This document shows, piece by piece, positions 25,667 to 33,532 of a stretch of DNA of 64,000 nucleotides. How positions within the stretch are numbered: position 1 is the stretch's first letter; every line of letters begins with the position of its first letter. A model generated the notes under the pieces. That model saw only the letters and a list, made by a program, of their open reading frames with translations, did no database searches and had not been told where the DNA came from. The stretch is from Mycolicibacterium rhodesiae. GTDB taxonomy: Bacteria > Actinomycetota > Actinomycetes > Mycobacteriales > Mycobacteriaceae. Made by a program: the position numbers and the translations under genes. The stretch is from the NCBI RefSeq assembly GCF_002086695.1, contig NZ_MVIH01000006.1, forward strand, positions 124,001 through 188,000. Direction: 5' to 3'.

Positions 25667-26806
25667 TTACATGGTGAGGTTGGTGCTCCAGCGTTCTTCG
25701 ATGCGGCCGAATCGCCAGATGGAAATGGCAAGGACCCAGGAGACGACGAACAGGGCGACGGTGATATAGCCGACGTAGTCGAGGCTGATGTTGGCGATCG
25801 CGGCCAGCGGTCCGGATGCGATGTGGAGTCGGTCGGCGAGGACGCCGACGAGTTCGATGGTGCCGATGATGAGGGCGACGGCCACCGACAGGGTGGTGAT
25901 GGTCAGGTTGTAGAAGATCTTGCGGACGGGTTTGGCGAAGGCCCAGCCGTAGGCGTAGTTCATGAAGACGCCGTCGGTGGTGTCCATCAGGGACATGCCG
26001 GCTGCGAACAGAATCGGTAGCACGAGGATGGCGTAGAAGGGCAGATTGAAAGCAGCGGCGCCACCGGCCAGGACCAGGAGGCCGACTTCGGTGGCGGTGT
26101 CGAATCCGAGGCCGAACAGGACGCCGATGGGGTAGATGTGCCAGGGTTTGGTCACGGATTTGGTCAGCCCACCGAGGAAGCGGTTCATGAATCCGCGTGA
26201 GTCGAGCTGCTTTTCGAGTTCGGCTTCGTCGTATCGGCCTTGCTTCAGCTCGCGGAACACTTTGATGATGCCTAGCAGCGCGATCAGGTTCAGGATGCCG
26301 ATGATCCAGAGGAACACCCCAGAGACCGACGGGCCGATCATGCTCGCGATGGTATGCAGGGGTGAGTTTTCGTCTTCCACTGGGCCGACGAGGGCGCGCA
26401 CTCCGACAGACAGCAGAAAGGCGAGGGCGAACACTATAGTGGAGTGGCCCAGGGAGAACCAGAATCCTACGGACAAGGGTTTGCGGACTACTCGGTTTTG
26501 GAGGTTGTCGGCAATGAGTTTGCGGGTCGTGTTGTCCACAGCCGCGATGTGGTCGGCATCGAATGCGTGCCGTAATCCAAAGGTGTAGGCCAAAATTCCG
26601 ACCCCGACGGTGAATACGGGATGGTCTCCGCCGAGGCTGTAGTGCTCGGGAACCACGAACGCGAATAACACGCCGAACCCGATCAGGTGCAGCGCGATAA
26701 TGAACCCGTACATGCCCACCAGTGACCGTTTGTCTGCGCGGGACAACGAGCGGCGAAATTGCGCGAATCCGCTGGCAGCCGCAAGCTCGATCTCCGATGT
26801 AGTCAC
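25667..26806 (-). CDS. NiCoT-family nickel/cobalt permease (NicT/HoxN type)
   Basis: A 379-residue, eight-TM transporter with the family signatures RHAFDADHIAAVDN (TM2, near 80), FSLGHSTIV (near 117), LGFDTATE (near 230) and GMSLMDTTDG (near 265). It imports Ni2+ and/or Co2+, for urease, hydrogenase or cobalamin use. GTG start at 26806. It has no nickel enzyme beside it; the window also holds ZIP and copper systems, so it belongs to a metal-rich neighbourhood. Confidence 0.95.
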   Translation of the reverse strand: MTTSEIELAAASGFAQFRRSLSRADKRSLVGMYGFIIALHLIGFGVLFAFVVPEHYSLGGDHPVFTVGVGILAYTFGLRHAFDADHIAAVDNTTRKLIADNLQNRVVRKPLSVGFWFSLGHSTIVFALAFLLSVGVRALVGPVEDENSPLHTIASMIGPSVSGVFLWIIGILNLIALLGIIKVFRELKQGRYDEAELEKQLDSRGFMNRFLGGLTKSVTKPWHIYPIGVLFGLGFDTATEVGLLVLAGGAAAFNLPFYAILVLPILFAAGMSLMDTTDGVFMNYAYGWAFAKPVRKIFYNLTITTLSVAVALIIGTIELVGVLADRLHIASGPLAAIANISLDYVGYITVALFVVSWVLAISIWRFGRIEERWSTNLTM

Positions 26807-27219
26807 GGGAGTGGAGCCTATTCGTCATATGATTGTCTGTCTAGGTGAAAAGATGGACGGAGGCGATCGCACACCTTCACCGTCGGCGGCCCGAGGCCAA
26901 CACGGCCTACCTCACGCCTTCATCTATCGATAACCATGCTTTGCGGGGCCCCACGCCGCCGACAACGCCGGATGCGCCGCCATCGACAGTTGAGGTCCAA
27001 ACTGTTTTATACCCCCTAGGGGTATAAAAGCGTCAGTAGGATGGCGTCTTTTTCGAATGGCGACTGGCACGAGTCTCCTTCGGATAAGACAATCCGTCGT
27101 GAGGGATGGCTGACCGGTCGACGCCAGTCAGCCTGCATGCAGTCTCTGTGGCCGATCTGGCATGCGAACGTTATAGACCGCTGCTCGTGCACAGTCGCCG
27201 TTGATGCCAATGTCGAAGT
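26807..27219. other. Divergent intergenic region with CsoR-type box
   Basis: About 410 bases between the Ni/Co permease (minus) and the His-rich membrane protein (plus). It contains the CsoR-type operator at 27009-27025. No gene is seen: the short frames present lack ribosome binding sites. Confidence 0.5.
27009..27025. promoter_or_regulatory. CsoR-type operator 1
   Basis: ATACCC-CCTAG-GGGTAT, embedded in a longer perfect palindrome with 11-bp arms (27005-27029). This TACCCC...GGGGTA pattern is typical of CsoR/RcnR-family repressors. About 195 bases upstream of the His-rich membrane protein gene. Confidence 0.65.
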
Positions 27220-27984
27220 GTGGTAACCGAGAAGGCAACCAAGACCGACAGTCGACTTGCCGCGCGGTGCGCAGCGGTAGCCTCCATCGGAGCTGCTGTC
27301 ATCCACTTCGCCGTGGCACCGATGCACTGGAGCGACTGGCTGCCGTCGGGAGTGTTTTTCGCCGGCATCGCACTATTCCAGCTGGTATGGGGGTTTCTTG
27401 CGTGGTCATTCCCGACGAGATTGCTTCTAGCGGCTGGAGTTATAGGCAACGCGGCTTCAGCGGCGTTGTGGGCCTTGTCCCGGACTGCGGGCGCGCCGAT
27501 GGGCCCGAACGCGGGCGAACCGGAGGCCGTCGAGGCGGCTGGCATCTGCGTCCTATTACTGCAGTGCTACGTGGTCATGGGTGCGGCGTGGGCGTTGCAT
27601 CGACGCAGTCAGCCAGAAGTGGTATCGGGCTTCTCGAGAGCCTTCGTGTTGTTGGGCGCGAACACGTTGATGGTCGGCGCGGTCACCATCGGTCTCGCTT
27701 CAAGTCTCCAGGGACACCACCAGCACCACGGTGATGCGGCGGTGGCCGAAGTTGACCAACGCCAGACACACGCCACGAACACCGAGGGTCACCATCATCA
27801 CGCCGACCCTCTCGCCCCGCCGGATAGCGGTGTAATTGTCCCCGACCCTGCAGAAGAGCCCGTCGAGTCGGGTAGACCAGTGACGGACATGGGGCTGACC
27901 ACCGACGGTGATCATCACGCAGCGGACTCTCTCGCACCGGCTGAGGCCGATGGCCATCAGCACAGCCACGGCGACGGAGGCTGA
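27220..27984 (+). CDS. Membrane protein with His-rich C-terminal tail
   Basis: A 254-residue protein: five or so TM helices in residues 15-165, then a roughly 90-residue soluble tail with several His clusters (HHQHH, HHHH, DGDHH, DGHQHSHGDGG). The tail is probably a metal-binding (Cu, Ni or Zn) sink or sensor. The CsoR-type operator upstream favours copper. No transporter family match is recognised in the membrane part. GTG start at 27220. Confidence 0.7.
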   Translation: MVTEKATKTDSRLAARCAAVASIGAAVIHFAVAPMHWSDWLPSGVFFAGIALFQLVWGFLAWSFPTRLLLAAGVIGNAASAALWALSRTAGAPMGPNAGEPEAVEAAGICVLLLQCYVVMGAAWALHRRSQPEVVSGFSRAFVLLGANTLMVGAVTIGLASSLQGHHQHHGDAAVAEVDQRQTHATNTEGHHHHADPLAPPDSGVIVPDPAEEPVESGRPVTDMGLTTDGDHHAADSLAPAEADGHQHSHGDGG

Positions 27985-28089
27985 ATCGGCGCGATCGAAG
28001 GGTGCTGCCGCTTAGTGGCTGTGCTCGAAGAGCGCCAATGTGTGCACCAAGGAGCCGTCGACGAAGTAGGCGCGGCATTCGAAGTGGTC

Positions 28090-28550
28090 CTGCAACGGCA
28101 TTATGGATACCGGTACTGCCAAGGAGCTCAAGGAGCGCGCGCGCAGAACGCCCGACTGAAGCGGCTGCTTGCCGAGGCCGAGCTCGAGAAGGAGGCGCTG
28201 CGGGAGGTCGCGAAGGGAAAATTCTGAGCCCAGCTGCCAAGCGCCGCGCCGCGGACATGCTCAAGACGATGTTGAGCATGTCGGAGGGGTTGGCGTGCAA
28301 AGCCGTTGGGCTGGCCCCGCTCCACCTATCGCCGGCTGCCGCTGACCCCAGCCGATCCGGAGGCCGAAATGAGGGCCTGGCTGCACGCCTACGCCACCAA
28401 ACATCCCTGCCACGGGTTCAGGCGGCGAGCCTGGGCGGCGCTGCGCTACGACGAGCGCCGTGAGGTCCGCAAGAAGAAGACCCACCGCCTCCGGCGCGAG
28501 GAAAGTCTGCTTGCGGCTGCATAGCCCGCGCAAGCGGGCCCGCACCTTGA
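28090..28550 (+). mobile_element. IS3-family transposase remnant (orfA end and orfB start)
   Basis: Pieces of an IS3-family transposase in shifted frames: the orfA C-terminus (RAQNARLKRLLAEAELEKEA then VAKGKF) and the orfB N-terminus (RAADMLKTMLSMSEGLACKAVG, then in another frame STYRRLPLTPADPEAEMRAW, HPCHGFRR, and finally HSPRKRAR). At least three frame changes separate them. No DDE catalytic core and no terminal inverted repeats were recognised. It is a dead fragment. Confidence 0.75.
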
Positions 28551-29046
28551 ACATTGGAGTCGACGACAACCAACATGCATCTCCTTGTATCCGATTGCTA
28601 CGCGTGTCTGGCGGGACAGCCGGTCGCCCGATTCCTACTATTCTGCATAGTAGGTTCGTGGAAAGCCGGTCGCTGGCTACGGACACGGGCGGGCGCGCTG
28701 CACGAGAAGCAGCCAGAAAGCGATGCGATCGAGTGCAGGATCAGTCGGATAGTGCCAGGCTTCGTAGCGAACCGCTACCAACGTCTCACGTTGTGGGTTG
28801 GAGTTGTCAATAGAAGTACCTTCACATCTGCGCAGATCTATCGACGTGGGCTAGCCACCCATGCTTACGGTTCACGATGACCCGTCGTATCACTTTGACA
28901 AATATCGGTTTCCCACCGAATGTGTCGGATCGCCTTTGCGTTCGAGCGCCGAGCTAAGAATACTTGGCATCCGCTTCGCGTCAGTTATTCCGCGACACAC
29001 GCGGTGCGGTCTTCTGTTTGCCTACGTAGTAGTTCAGTATTGAGAA
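28551..29046. other. Intergenic region with an orphan BlaI-type box
   Basis: About 495 bases between the IS3 remnant and the orphan response regulator. A perfect BlaI-type box (28636-28652) occurs here, about 395 bases upstream of the next gene. No gene is evident; a spurious frame runs across the box. Confidence 0.5.
28636..28652. promoter_or_regulatory. BlaI-type operator
   Basis: TACTATTCTGCATAGTA, a perfect TACTA-N7-TAGTA palindrome with symmetric T/A extension. It has no obvious target gene close downstream, so it may have been left behind by a lost gene next to the IS3 remnant. Confidence 0.6.
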
Positions 29047-29805
29047 GTGGTGGACAACCGGGACGCGTCGACGCCTGCGGCATTGGCAGTAACGCTCATT
29101 GGAAATCATGCCAGCTGGATGGAGGCGATTGTCGACTACTTTCGACGCGACGAAGTCCACATCACCTTGGTCGACGACCACGCTCGAGCTCTTCACATCG
29201 TCGAGCGGAACCAACCGAGCTTCATCGCCTTTGACACCGACGATCTCGATGCGGCAGCGCTAGAGACGTGCCGAAACGTGCGGGCAATCGCCGATAGTCA
29301 CATCACAATTTGCTGCACTCGTGGTGACGAGGCGGCCGTGGTGGCCGGCCTAGCGGCCGGCGCCGACGATGTGCTTACCGGGCGTCACACCAGTCGTGAA
29401 CTGGCAGCCCGGATCCGGGCAGTCCAACGGCGGCGCAGAAGTGCTGCTTCCGCAGCGATCCGAAGGGGGAGCGCGCCAGGGCAGTACACCTGCGGCTCGA
29501 TGGTCATCGACGTGACGCGACGGCAGGTCTATGTCGGTGCGGACCACGTCAACGTGACCAGAACCCAGTTCGACATTCTTGTCGAACTGGCCAGACGAGG
29601 CGGCGCGGTCACGACCCGAGAAGAACTAGTCGCGGCAGTATGGGGGGCCCGACAGAAAGCCAACCTCGACACTATGACCACGCACGTCAGGCAGCTCAGG
29701 CGCCGCCTCGGCGAGGACTCCGAGCGACCCGTATTCGTGATCAGTGTCCGAGGTGTTGGCTACCGTCTGGGACCGAAGGTAAAAGCGGTTGACCTGACGC
29801 AGTGA
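29047..29805 (+). CDS. Orphan OmpR-family response regulator with degenerate receiver
   Basis: A 252-residue protein. The C-terminal winged helix (about 150-245; VTRTQFDILVELARRGG, VRQLRRRLGED, VRGVGYRL) is well conserved. The receiver is atypical: beta-1 reads LIGNHAS with no acidic pair, the phospho-acceptor region is FIAFDTDDLD (an Asp is present), and the invariant Lys after beta-5 is replaced (DDVLTGRHTS instead of DDYLxKPF). This suggests phosphorylation-independent control. No kinase gene is adjacent. GTG start at 29047. Confidence 0.88.
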   Translation: MVDNRDASTPAALAVTLIGNHASWMEAIVDYFRRDEVHITLVDDHARALHIVERNQPSFIAFDTDDLDAAALETCRNVRAIADSHITICCTRGDEAAVVAGLAAGADDVLTGRHTSRELAARIRAVQRRRRSAASAAIRRGSAPGQYTCGSMVIDVTRRQVYVGADHVNVTRTQFDILVELARRGGAVTTREELVAAVWGARQKANLDTMTTHVRQLRRRLGEDSERPVFVISVRGVGYRLGPKVKAVDLTQ

Positions 29806-30021
29806 CGATTCCCCGGCGAGACATCAACTGCGAACCTTCCACGCCACCGAATCCCTCAGTAACATAGGCACTCAGCACCCACGTGCAAATCGCAAGATGC
29901 AGGTTGGTTCGCCGCGTCAAGGCAGAGCACGAAGGAGTGCCCTTCGAGGGTTGCACCACAACGTGCTGGGTACGACATCCCTCGGTTGCCGGCGAATGTG
30001 GTCGGCCACTATTCCTGAGCC

Positions 30022-30294
30022 CTACGTCTTCACTGCAGAGCCAACGGCGAAGAATCCGACGAAGACAAGGACTGCCGCCATGGGGTAGCCGATGAGGAGG
30101 TCCTGATAACCCATGACGTGAAGCTTTCCGAGATGGGTGACCATATGCGTTACTCCCATGACCGCGCCGACGACAACGAGGGACCAGCCAGCGATACGCC
30201 GGCGCCGCAGGCGCCTGTAGGCCGGGGTATAGATCGATTGATGTGCGAAGCGGCCCTTCGAATCTTGCCGTTTGATGCGACGAATCGGACTCAC
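30022..30294 (-). CDS. Small two-TM membrane protein (paralogue A)
   Basis: A 90-residue protein with a basic N-terminus, the motif SIYTPAYRRLRRRR, then two TM helices (WSLVVVGAVMGVTHMVTHLG; YQDLLIGYPMAAVLVFVGFF). It is clearly paralogous to the protein at 40722 (SIYTPAYLREPLRRR ... YQDLLLGYPAAGMLVFAGF). The GTG at 30294 has AAGGGATG upstream. A BlaI-type box lies 36 bases upstream (30330-30346). Function unknown; a small envelope stress effector is a guess. Confidence 0.75.
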   Translation of the reverse strand: MSPIRRIKRQDSKGRFAHQSIYTPAYRRLRRRRIAGWSLVVVGAVMGVTHMVTHLGKLHVMGYQDLLIGYPMAAVLVFVGFFAVGSAVKT

Positions 30295-30329
30295 AAGCTC
30301 ATCCCTTCTGAAAGTCGAGCCACGTAACC

Positions 30330-30346
30330 TACTGTATAACGCAGTA
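30330..30346. promoter_or_regulatory. BlaI-type operator (paralogue A promoter)
   Basis: TACTGTATAACGCAGTA, a TACTG-N7-CAGTA palindrome, immediately upstream of the minus-strand gene starting at 30294. Confidence 0.6.
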
Positions 30347-30541
30347 CTGCATCGGAACGTGGATGCGCACGGTGCTGAAATCGGTGAAGACTTATTCACT
30401 CGAAACATCCGTCACAGTCTCAGTGTGGTAACCGTCTGGACCCGCCGTGTGCGGGATCGGATTGGTGCGCGCGTCGACCGGTTACCTAGGGTGATGTGCG
30501 GGCGTGCCGCGTAGCGGCGGTGGGTCCAGGCTCGACGTACC

Positions 30542-30558
30542 TACTATGTAGGATAGTA
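30542..30558. promoter_or_regulatory. BlaI-type operator (L,D-transpeptidase promoter)
   Basis: TACTATGTAGGATAGTA, a perfect TACTA-N7-TAGTA box ending 49 bases upstream of the L,D-transpeptidase ATG at 30607. Confidence 0.75.
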
Positions 30559-30606
30559 GTCAGGGTTGGCCGGGCCGGTGACGCAGGCCTAATCGGACAC
30601 AGGGAG

Positions 30607-31878
30607 ATGAGCTTGGTCGTCGATCGTCGGCTCAAAGTCTTCGTGCTTGCCGCCGTTTTACTGATCACCGCGGTGCTGGGAGCCGTGGTGAGTGTAAACC
30701 TGGGGCGCTGCGTCACGAACTGCACACCGGCCACCTCCCCCGGTGCGTTGTCCGGCGACAAGGCTGCTCCGCCGGGGCCGGCGGTGTTGGCCATCACACC
30801 CGGGCGCGGTGCGGCCGATGTTGACCCGTTGGCGCCGGTGACCGTGACGGCGACATCGGGCACGCTGGCCGAGGTGGTGATGGTCAACGAGCAGGGCAAC
30901 CGCATCGTCGGCATCACCACCCCCGACAACACCGTGTGGAAACCCGGTGTGCCGCTGGGTTATGGACGCACCTACACCGTCACAGCGACCGCCGTCGGAG
31001 CCAACGGCGCTCCCACGCGCCAGAGTTCGACGTTCTCGACGCTGACGCCCAGTAACCAGACCAAGGTCGCGCTGACCACGACAGCGGGGACCGCGTTGCG
31101 TGACGGCGCCACCTACGGCATCGGCACCGTTGTGGTGGCCCACTTCGATGAACCGATCACCGACAAGGCGGCCGCCGAGCGGCAACTCTCGGTGACCACC
31201 TCGCCCCCGGTGCGCGGCTCGTGGTACTGGCTTGACGATCAGAACGCGCATTGGCGCCCACCGCAGTATCTTTCACCCGGAACAGTGGTGACCGTCGAGG
31301 CCAACATCTACGGCGCACCGCTGGGTCAGGGGCTCTACGGCCAGGAGGACGCCCGGGTCAGCTTCAGGATCGGCGACGCCCACGTATCGATCGCCGACGA
31401 CCTGACCAAGCAAGTCAGCGTCTATAACAATGGCCAACTGGTGCGCACCATGCCCACGTCAATGGGGATGGGCGGCAGCGAAACGGTAAACGGACAGACG
31501 ATTTCGTTTTGGACTCAGCGCGGCATTTACACGGTGATGGACAAAGCCGACCGGGTGGTGATGGATTCATCGACCTACGGTCTACCCATCAATTCGCGGC
31601 TGGGATACCGGGAAACGATCTCGCTCGCCACCCGTATCAGTACCGACGGCATCTATCTGCACCGGCTCGATGCCACGGTGTGGGCGCAGGGCAACACCAA
31701 CGTCTCCCATGGCTGCTTGAACCTGAACGCGGACAACGCCCGTTGGTTCTTTGACTTCTCGGTGCCCGGTGACGTCGTCGAGGTCCGCAATACCGGCGGC
31801 GAGCCTCTGAAGGTGTGGCAGAACGGCGATTGGAGTATGCCCTGGGACAAGTGGCTCCAGGGCAGCGCGTTGTCCTGA
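30607..31878 (+). CDS. L,D-transpeptidase (LdtMt2-type)
   Basis: A 423-residue membrane-anchored enzyme: N-terminal TM (about 8-32), two Ig-like domains (about 60-230), a YkuD catalytic domain (about 240-380) with the catalytic motif SHGCLNLN, and a C-terminal stretch (WSMPWDKWLQGS). It makes 3->3 cross-links in peptidoglycan, targets of carbapenems. The ATG at 30607 has AGGGAG upstream. It sits next to a BlaI box, matching the use of BlaI-family repressors in beta-lactam responses. Confidence 0.95.
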   Translation: MSLVVDRRLKVFVLAAVLLITAVLGAVVSVNLGRCVTNCTPATSPGALSGDKAAPPGPAVLAITPGRGAADVDPLAPVTVTATSGTLAEVVMVNEQGNRIVGITTPDNTVWKPGVPLGYGRTYTVTATAVGANGAPTRQSSTFSTLTPSNQTKVALTTTAGTALRDGATYGIGTVVVAHFDEPITDKAAAERQLSVTTSPPVRGSWYWLDDQNAHWRPPQYLSPGTVVTVEANIYGAPLGQGLYGQEDARVSFRIGDAHVSIADDLTKQVSVYNNGQLVRTMPTSMGMGGSETVNGQTISFWTQRGIYTVMDKADRVVMDSSTYGLPINSRLGYRETISLATRISTDGIYLHRLDATVWAQGNTNVSHGCLNLNADNARWFFDFSVPGDVVEVRNTGGEPLKVWQNGDWSMPWDKWLQGSALS

Positions 31879-31926
31879 CCGCGTCGCGGGCGCTGACGAC
31901 CCCAACGATCACCTGCACCGATTAAA

Positions 31927-31943
31927 TACTATGGGGATTAGTA
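31927..31943. promoter_or_regulatory. BlaI-type operator (31990 operon)
   Basis: TACTATGGGGATTAGTA, a perfect TACTA-N7-TAGTA box 47 bases upstream of the operon that encodes a membrane protein, a thioredoxin-like protein, BlaI-like and BlaR-like proteins. This would give autoregulation. Confidence 0.75.
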
Positions 31944-31989
31944 CTAAGCTGAGCGATGTTGTCGGACGGGTGTGCGGGATGGTGGTCAA

Positions 31990-32487
31990 ATGATGGCGCG
32001 TCGTGTGGTGTGGCTGCAATTGGTCGTCGCGGTGACGGCGGCGGCAGTCGTCGCCGTGGCAGTGGGCGTGCCGAGCGCCATGCTGGCCAACCCCTTTTTC
32101 GTGCGCATGACCCCGGTGCCATGGTGGAGCTATGCCGTGTGGGCGCTGACCGCGGCGCTCAGCGGCGTGCTGGCGGCGACCTATGTCAATCGCCGCGCGA
32201 CCGTATCCGCGGCGCCGGGACGTGCGGGAATCCTCGCCAACATCGGCTCGGTGCTGGCGGTGGGCTGCCCGCTCTGTAACAAACTGGTGGTGGCCGCCCT
32301 CGGCGTCAGCGGGGCACTGACGGTTTGGGCGCCGATTCAGCCGCTCATCGCCGCCGCGTCCCTGGCGTTGCTGGGATGGGCGCTGTGGCGGCGGCTGACG
32401 ACATTGCGTTCCTGCCCGGCCGGCGGTGACGGTGCGCTAATGCCTGCGGTGACCGCGGCGCCGTCGGCGCCCGAGCGTGATAGTTAG
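31990..32487 (+). CDS. Four-TM membrane protein with CPLC motif
   Basis: A 165-residue protein with about four TM helices (near 5-25, 45-65, 75-105, 115-135). Inside the third, the motif AVGCPLCNKLVV contains a CxxC pair that could be redox-active or metal-binding. It starts an operon with a thioredoxin-like protein and BlaI/M56 regulators. It may pass electrons to or bind copper for the thioredoxin. Family not recognised. An alternative GTG is at 31972. Confidence 0.75.
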   Translation: MMARRVVWLQLVVAVTAAAVVAVAVGVPSAMLANPFFVRMTPVPWWSYAVWALTAALSGVLAATYVNRRATVSAAPGRAGILANIGSVLAVGCPLCNKLVVAALGVSGALTVWAPIQPLIAAASLALLGWALWRRLTTLRSCPAGGDGALMPAVTAAPSAPERDS

Positions 32488-32489
32488 CC

Positions 32490-33110
32490 GTGCGGGGGCG
32501 AGCCGGGGCCGTAGTGGTCGCCGCCGTGGCGGTGACCGTCGCTGGTGTGGCCGTCAATCACGGCCCGAACTCCGCGCCGGCCGGGCAGCGATTGACGGCC
32601 GAGCGTGCCGAGGCAAATGACCCCGCGGTGACCGAAGCCGGCGCCACACCGTGCCCGGCGCCGATGCCCGGAGCCGCGCCGGTTCCGACGTTGTCCGGGG
32701 TGATGGCCCTTTGCCTGGGGTCCGCAGCGTCGGTGGATGTGGGCGCCGCCGTGGCCGGCGCGCCGACGCTGCTCAATCTGTGGGCGTCATGGTGTGCGCC
32801 GTGTCGTGAGGAGATGCCGGTGCTCAACGCCTACACAGATACCCCCGGGGCGGTGCGGGTCATCGGTGTCAATGTGCGCGACCGCCCGTCCTCGGCGGCG
32901 GCGCTGATCCGGGATCTGCACATCGGCTATCCCTCGTTCACCCACGCCGATACGGTGGTCGGCGCGTTGGGGGCGCCGCAGCTGCTGCCACTGAGCTACC
33001 TTGTCGATACCGACGGATCGGTGCGCCGCCTGCCGATGCTGGTGTTTGGCGATGTCGCAGCGGTCACCGATTCGGTCGCCGCCGCGCGTGGGGAAAGGCA
33101 GGTGTCATGA
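32490..33110 (+). CDS. TlpA/ResA-like exported thioredoxin
   Basis: A 206-residue protein with an N-terminal signal/anchor (VVVAAVAVTVAGVAV, about 8-25), a Pro/Ala-rich spacer with Cys residues (TPCPAPMPG, MALCLG), and a thioredoxin domain with WCAPC (near 108) and a cis-Pro region (QLLPLSYLVD). It probably reduces exported disulfides, for example apocytochrome c. It begins 2 bases after the previous stop and overlaps the BlaI-like gene by 4 bases. Confidence 0.9.
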   Translation: MRGRAGAVVVAAVAVTVAGVAVNHGPNSAPAGQRLTAERAEANDPAVTEAGATPCPAPMPGAAPVPTLSGVMALCLGSAASVDVGAAVAGAPTLLNLWASWCAPCREEMPVLNAYTDTPGAVRVIGVNVRDRPSSAAALIRDLHIGYPSFTHADTVVGALGAPQLLPLSYLVDTDGSVRRLPMLVFGDVAAVTDSVAAARGERQVS

Positions 33111-33532
33111 CAGCGCGCAAAGCGACCGGCCGGACGTCGCGGCACGCCGCTGCGCGCCCGACCCGGCCGCTGCCCGGGCTGGGCGAGTTGGAGGCGGCGA
33201 TCATGGATGTGGTCTGGCGCACCGACGATGCGGTGCGGGTCCGTGACGTCCTCGACGAACTCGAACCCGTCCGCAAGCCCGCATATACGACCGTGATGAC
33301 GGTGATGGACAACCTCTACCGCAAGGGATGGTTGAGCCGTGAGCTCGACGGGCGCGCCTATAGTTACCAGGCCACCCGTGACCGCATTCAGGCGGCCACC
33401 GACGCGCTGCGTGACCTACTGGCCGACAGCGGCGACCCGGCCGCGGCGCTGCTGCACTTCGCGCGCAGCGCCACCACCGCCGAGTCGCGGGCCCTGACCC
33501 GCGGTTTGAAAGAGCGGGGTCGACGGCGGTGA
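33107..33532 (+). CDS. BlaI/MecI-family transcriptional repressor 1
   Basis: A 141-residue winged-helix repressor of the Penicillinase_R (BlaI/MecI/CopY) family: LGELEAAIMDVVWRTDDAVRVRDVLDEL, AYTTVMTVMDNLYRKGWLSRELDGRAYSY are diagnostic. It likely binds TACTA-N7-TAGTA boxes and is inactivated by cleavage by the M56 protease encoded immediately after (GTGA overlap). ATGA overlap with the thioredoxin gene upstream. The cleavage site is not assignable from sequence alone. Confidence 0.95.
   Translation: MTARKATGRTSRHAAARPTRPLPGLGELEAAIMDVVWRTDDAVRVRDVLDELEPVRKPAYTTVMTVMDNLYRKGWLSRELDGRAYSYQATRDRIQAATDALRDLLADSGDPAAALLHFARSATTAESRALTRGLKERGRRR

Noticed and set aside
25623..26828. 401-codon Arg-rich frame over the Ni/Co permease
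   Set aside because: Off-frame shadow of the permease, which has all its family motifs.
28554..28880. 108-codon frame over the orphan BlaI-type box
   Set aside because: Runs through the operator, has no ribosome binding site, and shows no family resemblance.
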